Notes under the pieces: model-generated | Database searches by the model: none | Seen by the model: the letters and a program-made list of their open reading frames with translations, nothing else | Told to the model about the DNA's origin: nothing | Translations under genes and position numbers: made by a program | Source: Candidatus Micrarchaeaceae archaeon | Lineage (GTDB): Archaea; Micrarchaeota; Micrarchaeia; Micrarchaeales; Micrarchaeaceae | Direction of reading: 5' to 3' | NCBI GenBank assembly: GCA_027310755.1 | Contig: DAIDAE010000004.1 | Coordinates: 1 to 43,606 of the forward strand | DNA: 43,606 nt | In this document: piece by piece, positions 1-9,447 of the stretch | Layout: each line of letters opens with the position of its first letter | Numbering within the stretch: position 1 is the first letter of the stretch

Positions 1-1
1 A

Positions 2-571
2 TATTTAGACCATGCTGCAAAATTTATCAAAGAAAATAAGACAGATGTCATAGTTCTTAGTGGGGGACATACAAATCCAAAAAGAAAATCCGAATCTGAA
101 GCATCAACGATGGCCGAATATCTTAGCAGAAGACTGAACAAGAAAGTAAATGTGATTTTGGAAGATAATTCATTGAGCACTATCGAAAACATAAAGTTAA
201 CGAAAAGGTTAGTTTCTCTTGGAAATGGGGATGAAGTTGTAGTTTTTTGTGACAACGTAAGACCTCCAAAAGTTATGTGGTTTGTCTTGCATTTTTGGTT
301 TAAGTTGACACGTAGCGAAATTGAAAAGTATTTCTTAAATTATTCTATTAAACATTATAAAAAGCATTACACCACAGAGATGATAGGAGGGGAAATCGCA
401 TCTGGAATGCGATATGAAAACGTTAATGTCGTGCCTTATCGTTGGCGAACGGAGATTAACGATGCCGTGAGTGCACAAATTGCAAGTATAATGGAGATTT
501 TATCACTCTACGATAATAGACTTGAAAAGGAGTTGAAAAGGGCGATTAGGGTCAAATTTGGGATGGAATGA
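2..571 (+). CDS. DUF218/YdcF-like (ElyC/SanA type) protein, 5'-truncated by the window edge
   Basis: Frame is open from base 2, upstream of the listed ORF. It reads YLDHAAKFIKENKTDVIVLSGGHTNPKRKSESEASTMAEYL; the 'vLSGGhT..SEA..ma.yL' pattern resembles DUF218. Confidence 0.6.
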   Translation, partial: YLDHAAKFIKENKTDVIVLSGGHTNPKRKSESEASTMAEYLSRRLNKKVNVILEDNSLSTIENIKLTKRLVSLGNGDEVVVFCDNVRPPKVMWFVLHFWFKLTRSEIEKYFLNYSIKHYKKHYTTEMIGGEIASGMRYENVNVVPYRWRTEINDAVSAQIASIMEILSLYDNRLEKELKRAIRVKFGME

Positions 572-575
572 TAAT

Positions 576-1793
576 ATGATGGTTAAGAATATATCATTGT
601 TAGGACACAAGGATCACGGAAAGTCAACTCTAATCGGAAGTATGTTGATGGAAACGGGCTCTGCAACAAAGGTAAGGATAAGGGAGGCCGAGGAATACAG
701 CAAAAGGCTAGGCAAGCCTTTCGAGCCAGCATTCATACTAGATAGTTTTGCTGAGGAGAGAGAACAGGAAATGACATATGATACAACACGTGCAGAAGTC
801 AACTATAAGGATTTGGCTTTTTCCTTCATCGATGTTCCGGGGCACGAAGAACTGATTAAAAACATGATAAGTGGTGCTTCGTATGGGGATATTGCACTGC
901 TTCTCGTATCGGCGAAAAAGAGCGAGGGGATAAGGGACCAGACAAAAAGGCATCTCTTCATATCAAGGATGCTCGGCATAGAGAATTTGGTTGTAGCGGT
1001 CAACAAGATGGATTTGATAGGGTATGACGAGAAAAGGTTTAACGAGATAAAAAGTGGGCTTGCCAATTTTATAGAGAAGATAGGTTTCAAGAGCGAAAAT
1101 ATTCATTTCGTGCCCATATCGGCCTATAGGGGTGAAAATCTGGTAAGGAAAAGCAGTAAGATGCGCTGGTACGGGGGACGCACGGTTTTAGATTTGCTTT
1201 ATGATTTCGAAGAGCGCGGGACCGACTCCGGCGGACCGCTTAGAATTCTGGTGCAGGGACTTCTTGTCGGCAAGGAAAACCATGTTGTGGGAAAATTGGT
1301 GCGCGGACGCGTTGCCGTAGGCGAAGAGGTATGCATATCACCGACCGGATTAGCCGTGAAAGTCAAGGAAATAACAGTAAATGGCAAAAAGGCAAAAAGC
1401 GCCAAGATCGGAGAAAATGTCGCCCTTCGGTTCGACAAGAAAATTAGCGGAGACCTTAGGGGTTCCATAATATGCTCGGGGGATTACTGCCCGGTGCCAA
1501 AAGACCACATAAAGGCGATAATATTTGTAGTCAAGAATTTTGGTAAAAGTCCTTCCATCAAGTTTAATGGGGTTGATATTTCTTGTAATTCGATTAAAAT
1601 CACAAAATACATTGATACAACTACTGGAGAGGAAAATACCGCTGGAAAAATAACGCCGCTGGATGCGGTGGTCGCAGAAATCGAACTGGCCAAAAGAATA
1701 CCTGCCGAGGCATTTGACGAAACAATGGAACTTGGCAGGTTTGTGCTTTATAGCCACGGGAAGTTTGCCGGAATAGGGATAATCGCTAATTGA
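576..1793 (+). CDS. EF-1A/CysN-like translational-GTPase-family paralogue
   Basis: G1 GHKDHGKST, switch I EEREQEMTYD, G3 DVPGHEE, G4 NKMD, followed by EF-Tu-like domains 2 and 3. Start at 576 or 579 avoids overlap with the upstream gene. Confidence 0.8.
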   Translation: MMVKNISLLGHKDHGKSTLIGSMLMETGSATKVRIREAEEYSKRLGKPFEPAFILDSFAEEREQEMTYDTTRAEVNYKDLAFSFIDVPGHEELIKNMISGASYGDIALLLVSAKKSEGIRDQTKRHLFISRMLGIENLVVAVNKMDLIGYDEKRFNEIKSGLANFIEKIGFKSENIHFVPISAYRGENLVRKSSKMRWYGGRTVLDLLYDFEERGTDSGGPLRILVQGLLVGKENHVVGKLVRGRVAVGEEVCISPTGLAVKVKEITVNGKKAKSAKIGENVALRFDKKISGDLRGSIICSGDYCPVPKDHIKAIIFVVKNFGKSPSIKFNGVDISCNSIKITKYIDTTTGEENTAGKITPLDAVVAEIELAKRIPAEAFDETMELGRFVLYSHGKFAGIGIIAN

Positions 1794-3003
1794 GACGCCT
1801 TATCGCTTCGGAATATCCTTTTAGCATTCTTTTCCTCGTGAATTCCCTCGATATTGCCCTGGAGGATTGCGCCGCCCTTCTCCTTAGTGCACTATCCTTG
1901 TGCATTTTTTCTATTGCGCGTGCCAATTCCCGTGGGTCACCTGTCTTGAAACTCAGAATATTTCCTATTTTCTTTGTTTTTAGGTCATTGATGTACGCGT
2001 CGCTGCTGAGTATCATTGGAATTGCATGAGCCGACGCCTCAAGTACAACAAGACTGAATCCCTCCCATGCAGAAGGCAGGACAAAGAGATCCGACAGCTC
2101 ATATGCATCGTTTATCTGATGGTTGTGCAATGCACCGGTAAACACAATCCTGTCATCGCCATTGGCTTGTGTCATGTATTCTCGTAGTGAGGGACCCTCG
2201 CCGGCGAGCATCAGGCGCATATCCTGGGCCTTAATCATCCTAAATGCCTCTATTAGGGTGCTAACCCGCTTTTGTCTTTCAAACATTCTACCAAGATAGA
2301 GGATGATAAAGTTAGTGTTGCTCAATGCGTACCTATTCCTGAACCTTTCCTGGCTTTGTTTGTTCTTCTCCACTGGCACATCAAGGCCATTGGGGATATA
2401 CGCAACCCTGCTCGTGAATCTTTTTATAGATGAATACTGGTTCTTATTTAATGCGACGCAGAGATCAAAGAATGCAAAAAACTTCTTTTTTATTTCATTC
2501 ATATTAGCGCCAGAGAGTCCGGACCCAACCGTCAAAGGTATGCTTTCCTTTGATGAGATACTTGTTTCAGATATGGTTGATATGCTCCCGTGATCTACGT
2601 AGACTGCCTTGAAGACTATTCCCCCCATTTTAAGGTTTTCCAATAATGGAAAATCCGCGGCTGAGTTCGATATTATAACGTCCGGGGCTATCTTTCTGAT
2701 CCTTTCTGTCTCTTCTTTGCTCAATCCCATCTTTTTCATCCTCCTGACGAAGACAATATTATATGCCGCTCTTAGTACGCCTATTTCAGAAAGGCCCAGC
2801 CTTCTAGTCCAAGCTCCTACCGGAAGCCTTTTCTTGAGAATTATCTTGTCGTTTCCCTCTGCATCTATGTAAAATGTTGGAAACCCCAAATAATATGTTT
2901 TGAACTCCTTCTTTAGCCCTTCAAAAAGATTTTGGACGACCCTGGCCTCGCCCCCGACTTTTGTGGTTCTTGATGAAAGGTCCATTATTATGATTTTCTT
3001 CAT
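1786..3003 (-). CDS. glycosyltransferase family 4 (GT-B fold)
   Basis: GGEARVVQNLFEGL N-terminus; YLGRMFERQKRVSTLIEAF; LFVLPSAWEGFSLVVLEASAHAIP (E-x7-E type motif). Confidence 0.85.
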   Translation of the reverse strand: MKKIIIMDLSSRTTKVGGEARVVQNLFEGLKKEFKTYYLGFPTFYIDAEGNDKIILKKRLPVGAWTRRLGLSEIGVLRAAYNIVFVRRMKKMGLSKEETERIRKIAPDVIISNSAADFPLLENLKMGGIVFKAVYVDHGSISTISETSISSKESIPLTVGSGLSGANMNEIKKKFFAFFDLCVALNKNQYSSIKRFTSRVAYIPNGLDVPVEKNKQSQERFRNRYALSNTNFIILYLGRMFERQKRVSTLIEAFRMIKAQDMRLMLAGEGPSLREYMTQANGDDRIVFTGALHNHQINDAYELSDLFVLPSAWEGFSLVVLEASAHAIPMILSSDAYINDLKTKKIGNILSFKTGDPRELARAIEKMHKDSALRRRAAQSSRAISREFTRKRMLKGYSEAIRRLN

Positions 3004-3005
3004 TT

Positions 3006-4217
3006 TTATCTACTCTTGAATGTTCTGGAGCTCGGTTTGTCATAGGCCTTGAGCTTTGATTTGTCCAGTCCGCGGACCATAGATATATTTGCCGGCACAC
3101 CAAAGCTCTGTGAATATACGGTTTTGCTATAAAGTTTATCTGAAGCCGTTGCGGGAGAGCTTATTGCTGCAAAAACAAAGTCCTTCACGTTCACCAAAGA
3201 TGAGTATTCTGCCTTCACCGATACGGCATTCCCCCTCTGTAATTTTATTGCCATGGGTATCTTTACCACTTCATCGTAAACTACGGTGCCATGACCTATG
3301 AAATCGTGCTCGCTGAATGCCTGGCCATGATCGCTTGTTATAATAAATACCTGGTTATCGCCGAACCTGTTCTGCAAGCTCTTTATTATCTGGAGGGCGT
3401 AGCCGTAGACCTTGGCTGATGCAACACCATATAGCTCTATCCATCTCTCTAGCTGCTCTGCATCTGGCTGTTTTTTCAAGAATGGCGTGGCCCAATTGAA
3501 ATCTTTTCCCTTTTTGCCAACGTATGGATCGTGTGCCTCCATCATATTAACCAAAAGGAAGTATGGTCCCTTGAATCTAGTTCCTTTTATTTTTTCCACT
3601 ATCAACTTGCCTCCCTTCTCTATGGGCCAGCCATCTACAAATTTAGCCTGAAGCTTCTTTGCGGCAGATTGTAGCGTAGCCGAAAATACTGCGGGCGCCT
3701 CAAACAAGAGGTTTGGATCCTCCTTTACTATTGCCATGGCAATTTTTGTGATGTTGTTTCCATATCTTTCCCTGAACATGGAAATCCTGGGCCTGATCCT
3801 TTCCGGGATCTCTATTGCATGGCCGAATACATCAGTAAAGTATGACTCCTCCTTAAAATAATCGAACTCATCGAAGCCGTATATTGGATGAACGTAGGGG
3901 TTTGCGGATATGCAATACGTCTTGTAGCCTATTTCGGAAAGTTCGCTTACCATTGTCCTGACCTTCAACTTGACTTTTTCTATGTCGAGTGTCTTTGCCT
4001 CCATTGTTTCGTGTGCTCCGTGCTCTTTTGGATACATTCCCGTGAGCAGGGATGCGTGTGACGGAAGGGTCCATGACGCCGGTGCTATGCAATTCTTCAG
4101 GAACGAGAATCCGAGCTTCCTGAACTCACCGTGCTTTGCCTCCAGCTTCTCAAATTCGTCCAATCGCATCGTATCTAGCACAATTATGGCTATGTTTGGT
4201 TTCTTCATTTCGACCAA
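3006..4217 (-). CDS. alkaline-phosphatase-superfamily (sulfatase-like) hydrolase or transferase
   Basis: IVLDTMR, SWTLPSHASLLTGMYPKEHG, ITSDHGQAFSEHDFIGHG. Start may be 4208 or 4205. Confidence 0.8.
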   Translation of the reverse strand: MVEMKKPNIAIIVLDTMRLDEFEKLEAKHGEFRKLGFSFLKNCIAPASWTLPSHASLLTGMYPKEHGAHETMEAKTLDIEKVKLKVRTMVSELSEIGYKTYCISANPYVHPIYGFDEFDYFKEESYFTDVFGHAIEIPERIRPRISMFRERYGNNITKIAMAIVKEDPNLLFEAPAVFSATLQSAAKKLQAKFVDGWPIEKGGKLIVEKIKGTRFKGPYFLLVNMMEAHDPYVGKKGKDFNWATPFLKKQPDAEQLERWIELYGVASAKVYGYALQIIKSLQNRFGDNQVFIITSDHGQAFSEHDFIGHGTVVYDEVVKIPMAIKLQRGNAVSVKAEYSSLVNVKDFVFAAISSPATASDKLYSKTVYSQSFGVPANISMVRGLDKSKLKAYDKPSSRTFKSR

Positions 4218-4249
4218 TATTATGCAATAACTAGAATTTAAAGCCCTTA

Positions 4250-5173
4250 TTATCTGATCTCGAGGAAAGATAGGTAGGCCTCGAAAAGTTCCGGGTTGCT
4301 CAGGGCGCTAAGGCGTTCCCTTGCCTGGCCTATGTAGAAATTGTTTAATTTTATGGCGGTCTTTACGGGGTTTTCCTTTCCGTGATTCTCAAATACGGTG
4401 ATTATATTTGGCCTGAACATCGTTGGTGCAGCAGATTCCCTTGATTTAAACCCTTGACTCTCAAGTATGTCATCCCTTAACTGAAAGGCGAGCCCTATAT
4501 TGTAACCAATCTCCTGAAGCGCCTTCTCAGATGCCTCATCTCCTACATATGTTGCTGGAATGCTGGTTGAAGCGCCCATTAGAGAAGCTGTTTTCAGCCC
4601 TATTATCATAAGATATTCATCCAATGTTGGTATTTTGCTTTCTTTCTGCACGTTATAATCGAGAAGCTCGCCTGCACACATGTCAAGTGACGCCTCGGAT
4701 GCCTTTTCCACAACCGGGCCGCCATATCTGCTGGCATACTTTATCGCCTTGGTTATGTTTGCGTTTCCGGCTAGGATTGCAGCCGGCTCGCCGTATTTAA
4801 TATGGACAGTAGGCACGCCTCTCCTGGTGAGATCCTTGTCTATGATATCATCGTGTATGAGCGATGCATTATGGAGCATCTCTATTGCTACTGCAAGATC
4901 TACAAATTTCTCTGGTTCCAGCTCCAGTGCTGTCGCTCCGCTTAAAACCAGAGCGGCGCGGATAAGCTTTTTGTTCTCCGAATTGAGCAGATGCGTTGAT
5001 GGTTCATAAAGTTCCTTGATCTTGAAATCCTCCGGACTAAAACTGGAAAGGCGCCTTCCTACTGAGATAAATCCGGGCCTTATTTTCCGCGGTATCTCTA
5101 TCTTTGTGCTTATGCTTATCTCGATTGGGAGTTTCTTCGACAAAAAATCACTAAACAATATCAGCAGCGGCAA
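4250..5173 (-). CDS. polyprenyl (geranylgeranyl/farnesyl-type) diphosphate synthase
   Basis: First Asp-rich motif HDDIIDKDLTRRGVPT; second RDDILE. 23-nt overlap with the upstream dhs gene. Confidence 0.85.
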   Translation of the reverse strand: MPLLILFSDFLSKKLPIEISISTKIEIPRKIRPGFISVGRRLSSFSPEDFKIKELYEPSTHLLNSENKKLIRAALVLSGATALELEPEKFVDLAVAIEMLHNASLIHDDIIDKDLTRRGVPTVHIKYGEPAAILAGNANITKAIKYASRYGGPVVEKASEASLDMCAGELLDYNVQKESKIPTLDEYLMIIGLKTASLMGASTSIPATYVGDEASEKALQEIGYNIGLAFQLRDDILESQGFKSRESAAPTMFRPNIITVFENHGKENPVKTAIKLNNFYIGQARERLSALSNPELFEAYLSFLEIR

Positions 5174-6104
5174 GCATAACCGGAAGGACTATTGTGGCAT
5201 CTCCGTCTATTGTTACATATCTGGCCTTCTCCTTGATTTTGCCCCAAGAGACTGCCTCGGTAAGCCTCGCACCTGAAAGGCTGCCGTCGTATTGTGAAGC
5301 CGTAGTCACATAAATCGCGTAGTCGAGACCGCCTTTAAACTGGTTCCACCATATTACGTGGTGTTTGCTTATCCCGCCGCCGACCATGAGCGCTCCCGTA
5401 GTCTTGTTATCAAATGAGAGATTGCTTAGCGCCAGTTCATCCTTCAGGACGTTCAAACTAAAATCATGATCCTGTGAGAAGAGGGTTAGCTGTGTTCCAA
5501 ATGCCCCATCGACTATGCCGGGAGTGAATATTGGGACCTTGTTCAGATATGCCTGCCTTATTATTGACCCTTGGTCTGTCATTCTCTTCCCAAACTCAAA
5601 CGCAAGCTCGCTTGGGCTGTACTCTTTCTTGTAGTCCCTTGACGTATAGATATAGTTCATTATTTTGTTGAAAGACTCCTCGACCTTAAGCCCGTATTCA
5701 TCCTTGCCTATGAAGACATTGCCCAACCGGTATATCCCTTCGTGCAGGAGATCATTATCATTAACTTCAAAAGTTCCCTTGCTGTAGATTCCCCCGTGTG
5801 CCCGTGCTATGTCATGGTCAAATGTCCCACAGGTTGTTATTATAGCGTCGAAATATTTCACAGAGCTTGCCAAGGCGCCCCTGAGGCCTGTCGATACTAT
5901 GTCCGCAGGGAATGATAGGTAGTTGTAGGAGTTCTTGTCGCCCAGCATTCTTTTTAGTATATCTATTCCGTCAGCCATATGCTGGCCGGAAAATCCGCCC
6001 ATCTCTTTCATCGAGTCTACTAGCTCTGATACCCTCATGCCTTTCTTGAGCTTGATATCTTTGACACTATACTTTAACATCTCTTTTTTCGAGGCCATTG
6101 GCAC
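5151..6104 (-). CDS. dys: deoxyhypusine synthase
   Basis: GTFDHDIARAHGG, GGGISKHHVIWWNQF, and EAVSWGKI containing the catalytic Lys. Confidence 0.95.
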   Translation of the reverse strand: MPMASKKEMLKYSVKDIKLKKGMRVSELVDSMKEMGGFSGQHMADGIDILKRMLGDKNSYNYLSFPADIVSTGLRGALASSVKYFDAIITTCGTFDHDIARAHGGIYSKGTFEVNDNDLLHEGIYRLGNVFIGKDEYGLKVEESFNKIMNYIYTSRDYKKEYSPSELAFEFGKRMTDQGSIIRQAYLNKVPIFTPGIVDGAFGTQLTLFSQDHDFSLNVLKDELALSNLSFDNKTTGALMVGGGISKHHVIWWNQFKGGLDYAIYVTTASQYDGSLSGARLTEAVSWGKIKEKARYVTIDGDATIVLPVMLAAADIV

Positions 6105-6192
6105 ACTTCCACAAAAAGCTTATGTACATAGTTTATTCCATAGCTTTTTATCCTTTTGTAGAGAGAATAGTTAGACCACGACCGGTAATAGG

Positions 6193-7284
6193 ATGCCAAC
6201 ACTTAGTCCTGACGACGAGGAGATACTCCGCTTTATCGAGAGCGCGAAACCTCGAATTTATGTAGTTGGGACTGGCGGAAGCGGAAGCAATACGATTTCA
6301 AGACTGCAGGGGATAGGCGTGCAGGGCGCAACGCTTATTGCAATGAACACTGATGCGCCGCATCTTGTGAAAACAAAGGCAGAGCGCAAACTCCTACTCG
6401 GAAAAAAGCTCACGAAGGGGTTGGGCGCGGGAAGCGACCTGAGAATTGGAGAGGAAGCTGCACTAGAAAGCAAGGAGGAAATAAAACACATGCTTAGCGA
6501 TGCCCAGCTAGTCTTTATCACCTGCGGACTCGGGGGCGGAACCGGCACAGGTTCTGTATCCACCATAGCGCAACTGGCAAGGGATGCTGGCGCTCTATGC
6601 GTTGCAATAGTAACACTACCTTTCTCCAGCGAGGGCAAAACAAGGATGAAGAATGCCCTGGAGGGCCTGGGAAAACTTAAAAAGATGACCGATACGACAA
6701 TAGTGATCCATAATGATAAACTTTTGGCCGTTGCCCCTGACCTGCCGCTTAACATGGCGTTCAGGGTTTCTGATGAGGTGCTGGCAGGGGCGACCAAGGG
6801 AATAGTTGAAATGGTCACAAAGCCAGGGATGGTGAACATTGACTTTGCAGACCTCAGGAGCGTTCTAAAGGATGCTGGTTATGCGGTAATAGGTTCAGGA
6901 GAAGGAATCGCCACTTCAAATGGGAGGAGTAGGGCTATTGTCGCACTGGAAAATGCAATAAAGAGCCCGATGCTTGATGCAAATCTTGGAACCGCGAAAA
7001 AGGCACTGGTAAACATAATAGGGGGAGAAAGCCTTACGCTCAGGGAAGCGGAGGCCGTATTCCAGGATGTGGCGAGCAGGATAAGCGGTGAGGCGTTACT
7101 CAAATGGGGGGCCAGGATAGATTCGGAGATGCAGAAGGATTCGCTCAGGGTTATGCTGGTCGTCTCGGGGGTGGAATTTCCAGAGTATTCGGAACAGGGG
7201 CTGAAGAAGAAAATACAGCAGGTGGAGGACATAGACCTCGATGATATGTTTGAAGAGGAGATGAAGAAGGGCAATTTCAGATAG
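6193..7284 (+). CDS. ftsZ: cell division protein FtsZ
   Basis: Tubulin/FtsZ signature GGGTGTGS; T7 loop NIDFADLRSVL. Confidence 0.95.
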   Translation: MPTLSPDDEEILRFIESAKPRIYVVGTGGSGSNTISRLQGIGVQGATLIAMNTDAPHLVKTKAERKLLLGKKLTKGLGAGSDLRIGEEAALESKEEIKHMLSDAQLVFITCGLGGGTGTGSVSTIAQLARDAGALCVAIVTLPFSSEGKTRMKNALEGLGKLKKMTDTTIVIHNDKLLAVAPDLPLNMAFRVSDEVLAGATKGIVEMVTKPGMVNIDFADLRSVLKDAGYAVIGSGEGIATSNGRSRAIVALENAIKSPMLDANLGTAKKALVNIIGGESLTLREAEAVFQDVASRISGEALLKWGARIDSEMQKDSLRVMLVVSGVEFPEYSEQGLKKKIQQVEDIDLDDMFEEEMKKGNFR

Positions 7285-7290
7285 ATTGGA

Positions 7291-8235
7291 TCAGCTAAAG
7301 TATTTGCTAAACCTGGGAGTTGCTTCCTGGATCTTCTCGCTTGATATCTTTTTTAGGTAAGGGGCAAAAAGGGCGGAAACATCAACAGCATTGCTTGGCC
7401 TCCCCTCGACGGTGTTGGCTGCTACTATCTGGTCGGCGCCCGCACTCCTTATTTTTTCAAGCGCATCACCAAGAAACAATCCGTGGGTGCACACGACAAT
7501 AATCTTTCCGGCATTATTTTTCCTCAAAATCTCGGTTGCCCTGATCGCCGTTGAACCTCTTGCGATCATATCATCTACCACTATCGCATCCCTTCCGTTA
7601 AAGTTGGCTGCAGGATCCTCCATCTTTATGTCGTTTGTCACCCTATCCCTTGCTTTATTGAAAACTATATGATCTGTGCCCAGTGTGGTTGCAAAGGCCG
7701 CCGCGCGCTGTTTTCCGCCCTCGTCCGGGGAGACAATAACTGGATTTTGTAATTTGCAGCTATCGGCTATGTGCTTTGCCAGCAACTGCGCCGCGGGAAT
7801 ATTATAAAGGGGCACGGGAAAGGCGTCCAGGCTTGTTGTACTATGGATATCAACAGCAGCAACGCTCTTTACACCAGAATCGAGAAGCAGGTTGCCTATC
7901 CTGAAGAAACTTGCTATTTCGCCCGGAGGGAGCTCCTTGTCTTGCCTGGAGAAACCAAAGTATGGCATTGCTACATGCACATCCCTGCCTTTGAGCGCAA
8001 GGTCTTTCGCCATCATATACAGCTGCATGCCATGCCTGTCTGCCGGAGGGTGTAGGCTTTGGACTAGGAGCACGCTCTTTGTGCGAATATCTCCGGTGAT
8101 CCTGATCTTCCATTCGTCATCCGGAAAATATGTTACATTGCCTTCGGCCAAAGGCAGACTAAGGTTCTTCGCCAGCAGCCTGGCAAATTCTGGAGAAGCC
8201 GGACCACCAATTACAGTTATTTCGCCATTATCCAT
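7291..8235 (-). CDS. prs: ribose-phosphate pyrophosphokinase
   Basis: DDEWKIRI, MPYFGFSRQDKE, AVDIHS, PRPP loop VVDDMIARGSTAI. ORF extends to 8349, but that extension overlaps eL24, so internal Met39 (8235) is preferred. Confidence 0.92.
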   Translation of the reverse strand: MDNGEITVIGGPASPEFARLLAKNLSLPLAEGNVTYFPDDEWKIRITGDIRTKSVLLVQSLHPPADRHGMQLYMMAKDLALKGRDVHVAMPYFGFSRQDKELPPGEIASFFRIGNLLLDSGVKSVAAVDIHSTTSLDAFPVPLYNIPAAQLLAKHIADSCKLQNPVIVSPDEGGKQRAAAFATTLGTDHIVFNKARDRVTNDIKMEDPAANFNGRDAIVVDDMIARGSTAIRATEILRKNNAGKIIVVCTHGLFLGDALEKIRSAGADQIVAANTVEGRPSNAVDVSALFAPYLKKISSEKIQEATPRFSKYFS

Positions 8236-8255
8236 TCTGCTATAACGGCTATAGC

Positions 8256-8447
8256 TTATTTCTTCTGTGTGGTCTTTATAACTTTGGCCTCCTTTACGAC
8301 CAATTTCCTGTTTATTTTTCTTCTGGAAAATATGTGGCTCTTGTAACACTTGTTGGTATCGTAATATGCTATATCTCCGGACTTATAGACAAACATTATG
8401 CCTGTTCCTTTGCTCAATTCGGTATTGCAATAAGCACATTTAGCCAT
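8256..8447 (-). CDS. rpl24e: ribosomal protein eL24
   Basis: MAKCAYCNTELSKGTGIMFVYKSGDIAYYDTNKCYKS: zinc-ribbon eL24 pattern. Confidence 0.9.
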   Translation of the reverse strand: MAKCAYCNTELSKGTGIMFVYKSGDIAYYDTNKCYKSHIFSRRKINRKLVVKEAKVIKTTQKK

Positions 8448-8462
8448 AGTATCAGCCTTGCC

Positions 8463-8702
8463 TTACTTCACTTTTATTTCCCTTGCCTCCCTGCTCGTAT
8501 CGGGTAGCCTGACCTTGTCTCCAACCCTGGCCGGTCCGAGCATGTTCCTTCTTATTATTCTGCCCGTGTCCTTGCCCTCGAGTATCTTGCACGAGACGGT
8601 GTATATCTCCCCGAATATCCCTGTCTTTACGGTTTCGTTTATCTCAACTATCTCCGCTAGGAATCCCGAGAAAGGTTGCTGTTGTGGTTGCTGGTCTGCC
8701 AT
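8463..8702 (-). CDS. rps28e: ribosomal protein eS28
   Basis: GIFGEIYTVSCKILEGKDTGRIIRRNMLGPARVGDKVRLPDTSREAREIK. Confidence 0.93.
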   Translation of the reverse strand: MADQQPQQQPFSGFLAEIVEINETVKTGIFGEIYTVSCKILEGKDTGRIIRRNMLGPARVGDKVRLPDTSREAREIKVK

Positions 8703-8713
8703 AAAGATCTATG

Positions 8714-9181
8714 TTAAGCCGTTGGGGTCTGTTGTGCCTGGACTTTTTCCTTCTTTGGCTTCTTTTCTGCCGGAGCGGCCGCTTGGGCGGCGGGAGCTTC
8801 AGCCTTTGGCTCCTTCCTTGAAACCCCCTGAACCTTTGAAACAACATCCCTTATCGCATTTGCGGCTGTTCCCTGCGTCTCAACCGCGACCGCAGCGCAA
8901 GGCACCGTCATGCCTATCGCCTTACCCAGGTCGATTTTCTTCGGCACGTATGAATATGCAATCTTCTTTTGCTCGCAAAGCTTTGGTATGTGGATGACAA
9001 CCTCTTCGGGTTCGACGTCTTCCGCAAGCACGACAAAGGTTGCGAGCCCTCTTTCAACGCTCTTTGTCACTTCGTTTGCGCCCTTCTTGACCGCCCCGCT
9101 CTGCTTTGCCAGCTGTAGCGCCTCGTAGGTCTTTGCTGCGACCTCTGCCGATACCGTAAAATTCACGTATGCTTTTGTCAT
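8714..9181 (-). CDS. rpl7ae: ribosomal protein L7Ae (eL8)
   Basis: GANEVTKSVERGLATFVVLAEDVEPEEVVIHIPKLCEQKKIAYSYV; Ala/Lys/Pro-rich C-terminal tail. Start MTKAYV preferred over 9190. Confidence 0.95.
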   Translation of the reverse strand: MTKAYVNFTVSAEVAAKTYEALQLAKQSGAVKKGANEVTKSVERGLATFVVLAEDVEPEEVVIHIPKLCEQKKIAYSYVPKKIDLGKAIGMTVPCAAVAVETQGTAANAIRDVVSKVQGVSRKEPKAEAPAAQAAAPAEKKPKKEKVQAQQTPTA

Positions 9182-9447
9182 GTTATACACCGTCAGTTTC
9201 CTTCACTCAGTGGTTGGTTACCCAACAGAAGAAATAAGACTTGTAATCTATTATGCCCTGAATCTATTTAAACCTTTTTGTGGCACTTTTCCTCGGAATG
9301 TGAGAATAGGCCACGGTGTCGGAAATGCATGGGCACCAATGTTTGCTGGTTTCATATATCAATTATAAGAGGAGAACATAACCGGCCTGCCAGGTCCGGC
9401 GGGATTGAAAACATTTGATGCAGATCCGGGCGCCTTCGTTGGTGGAA

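Noticed and set aside
8236-8349. N-terminal 38 aa of the PRPP synthetase ORF.
   Set aside because: Overlaps the eL24 gene in another frame; the family core starts at MDNGEITVIGG.
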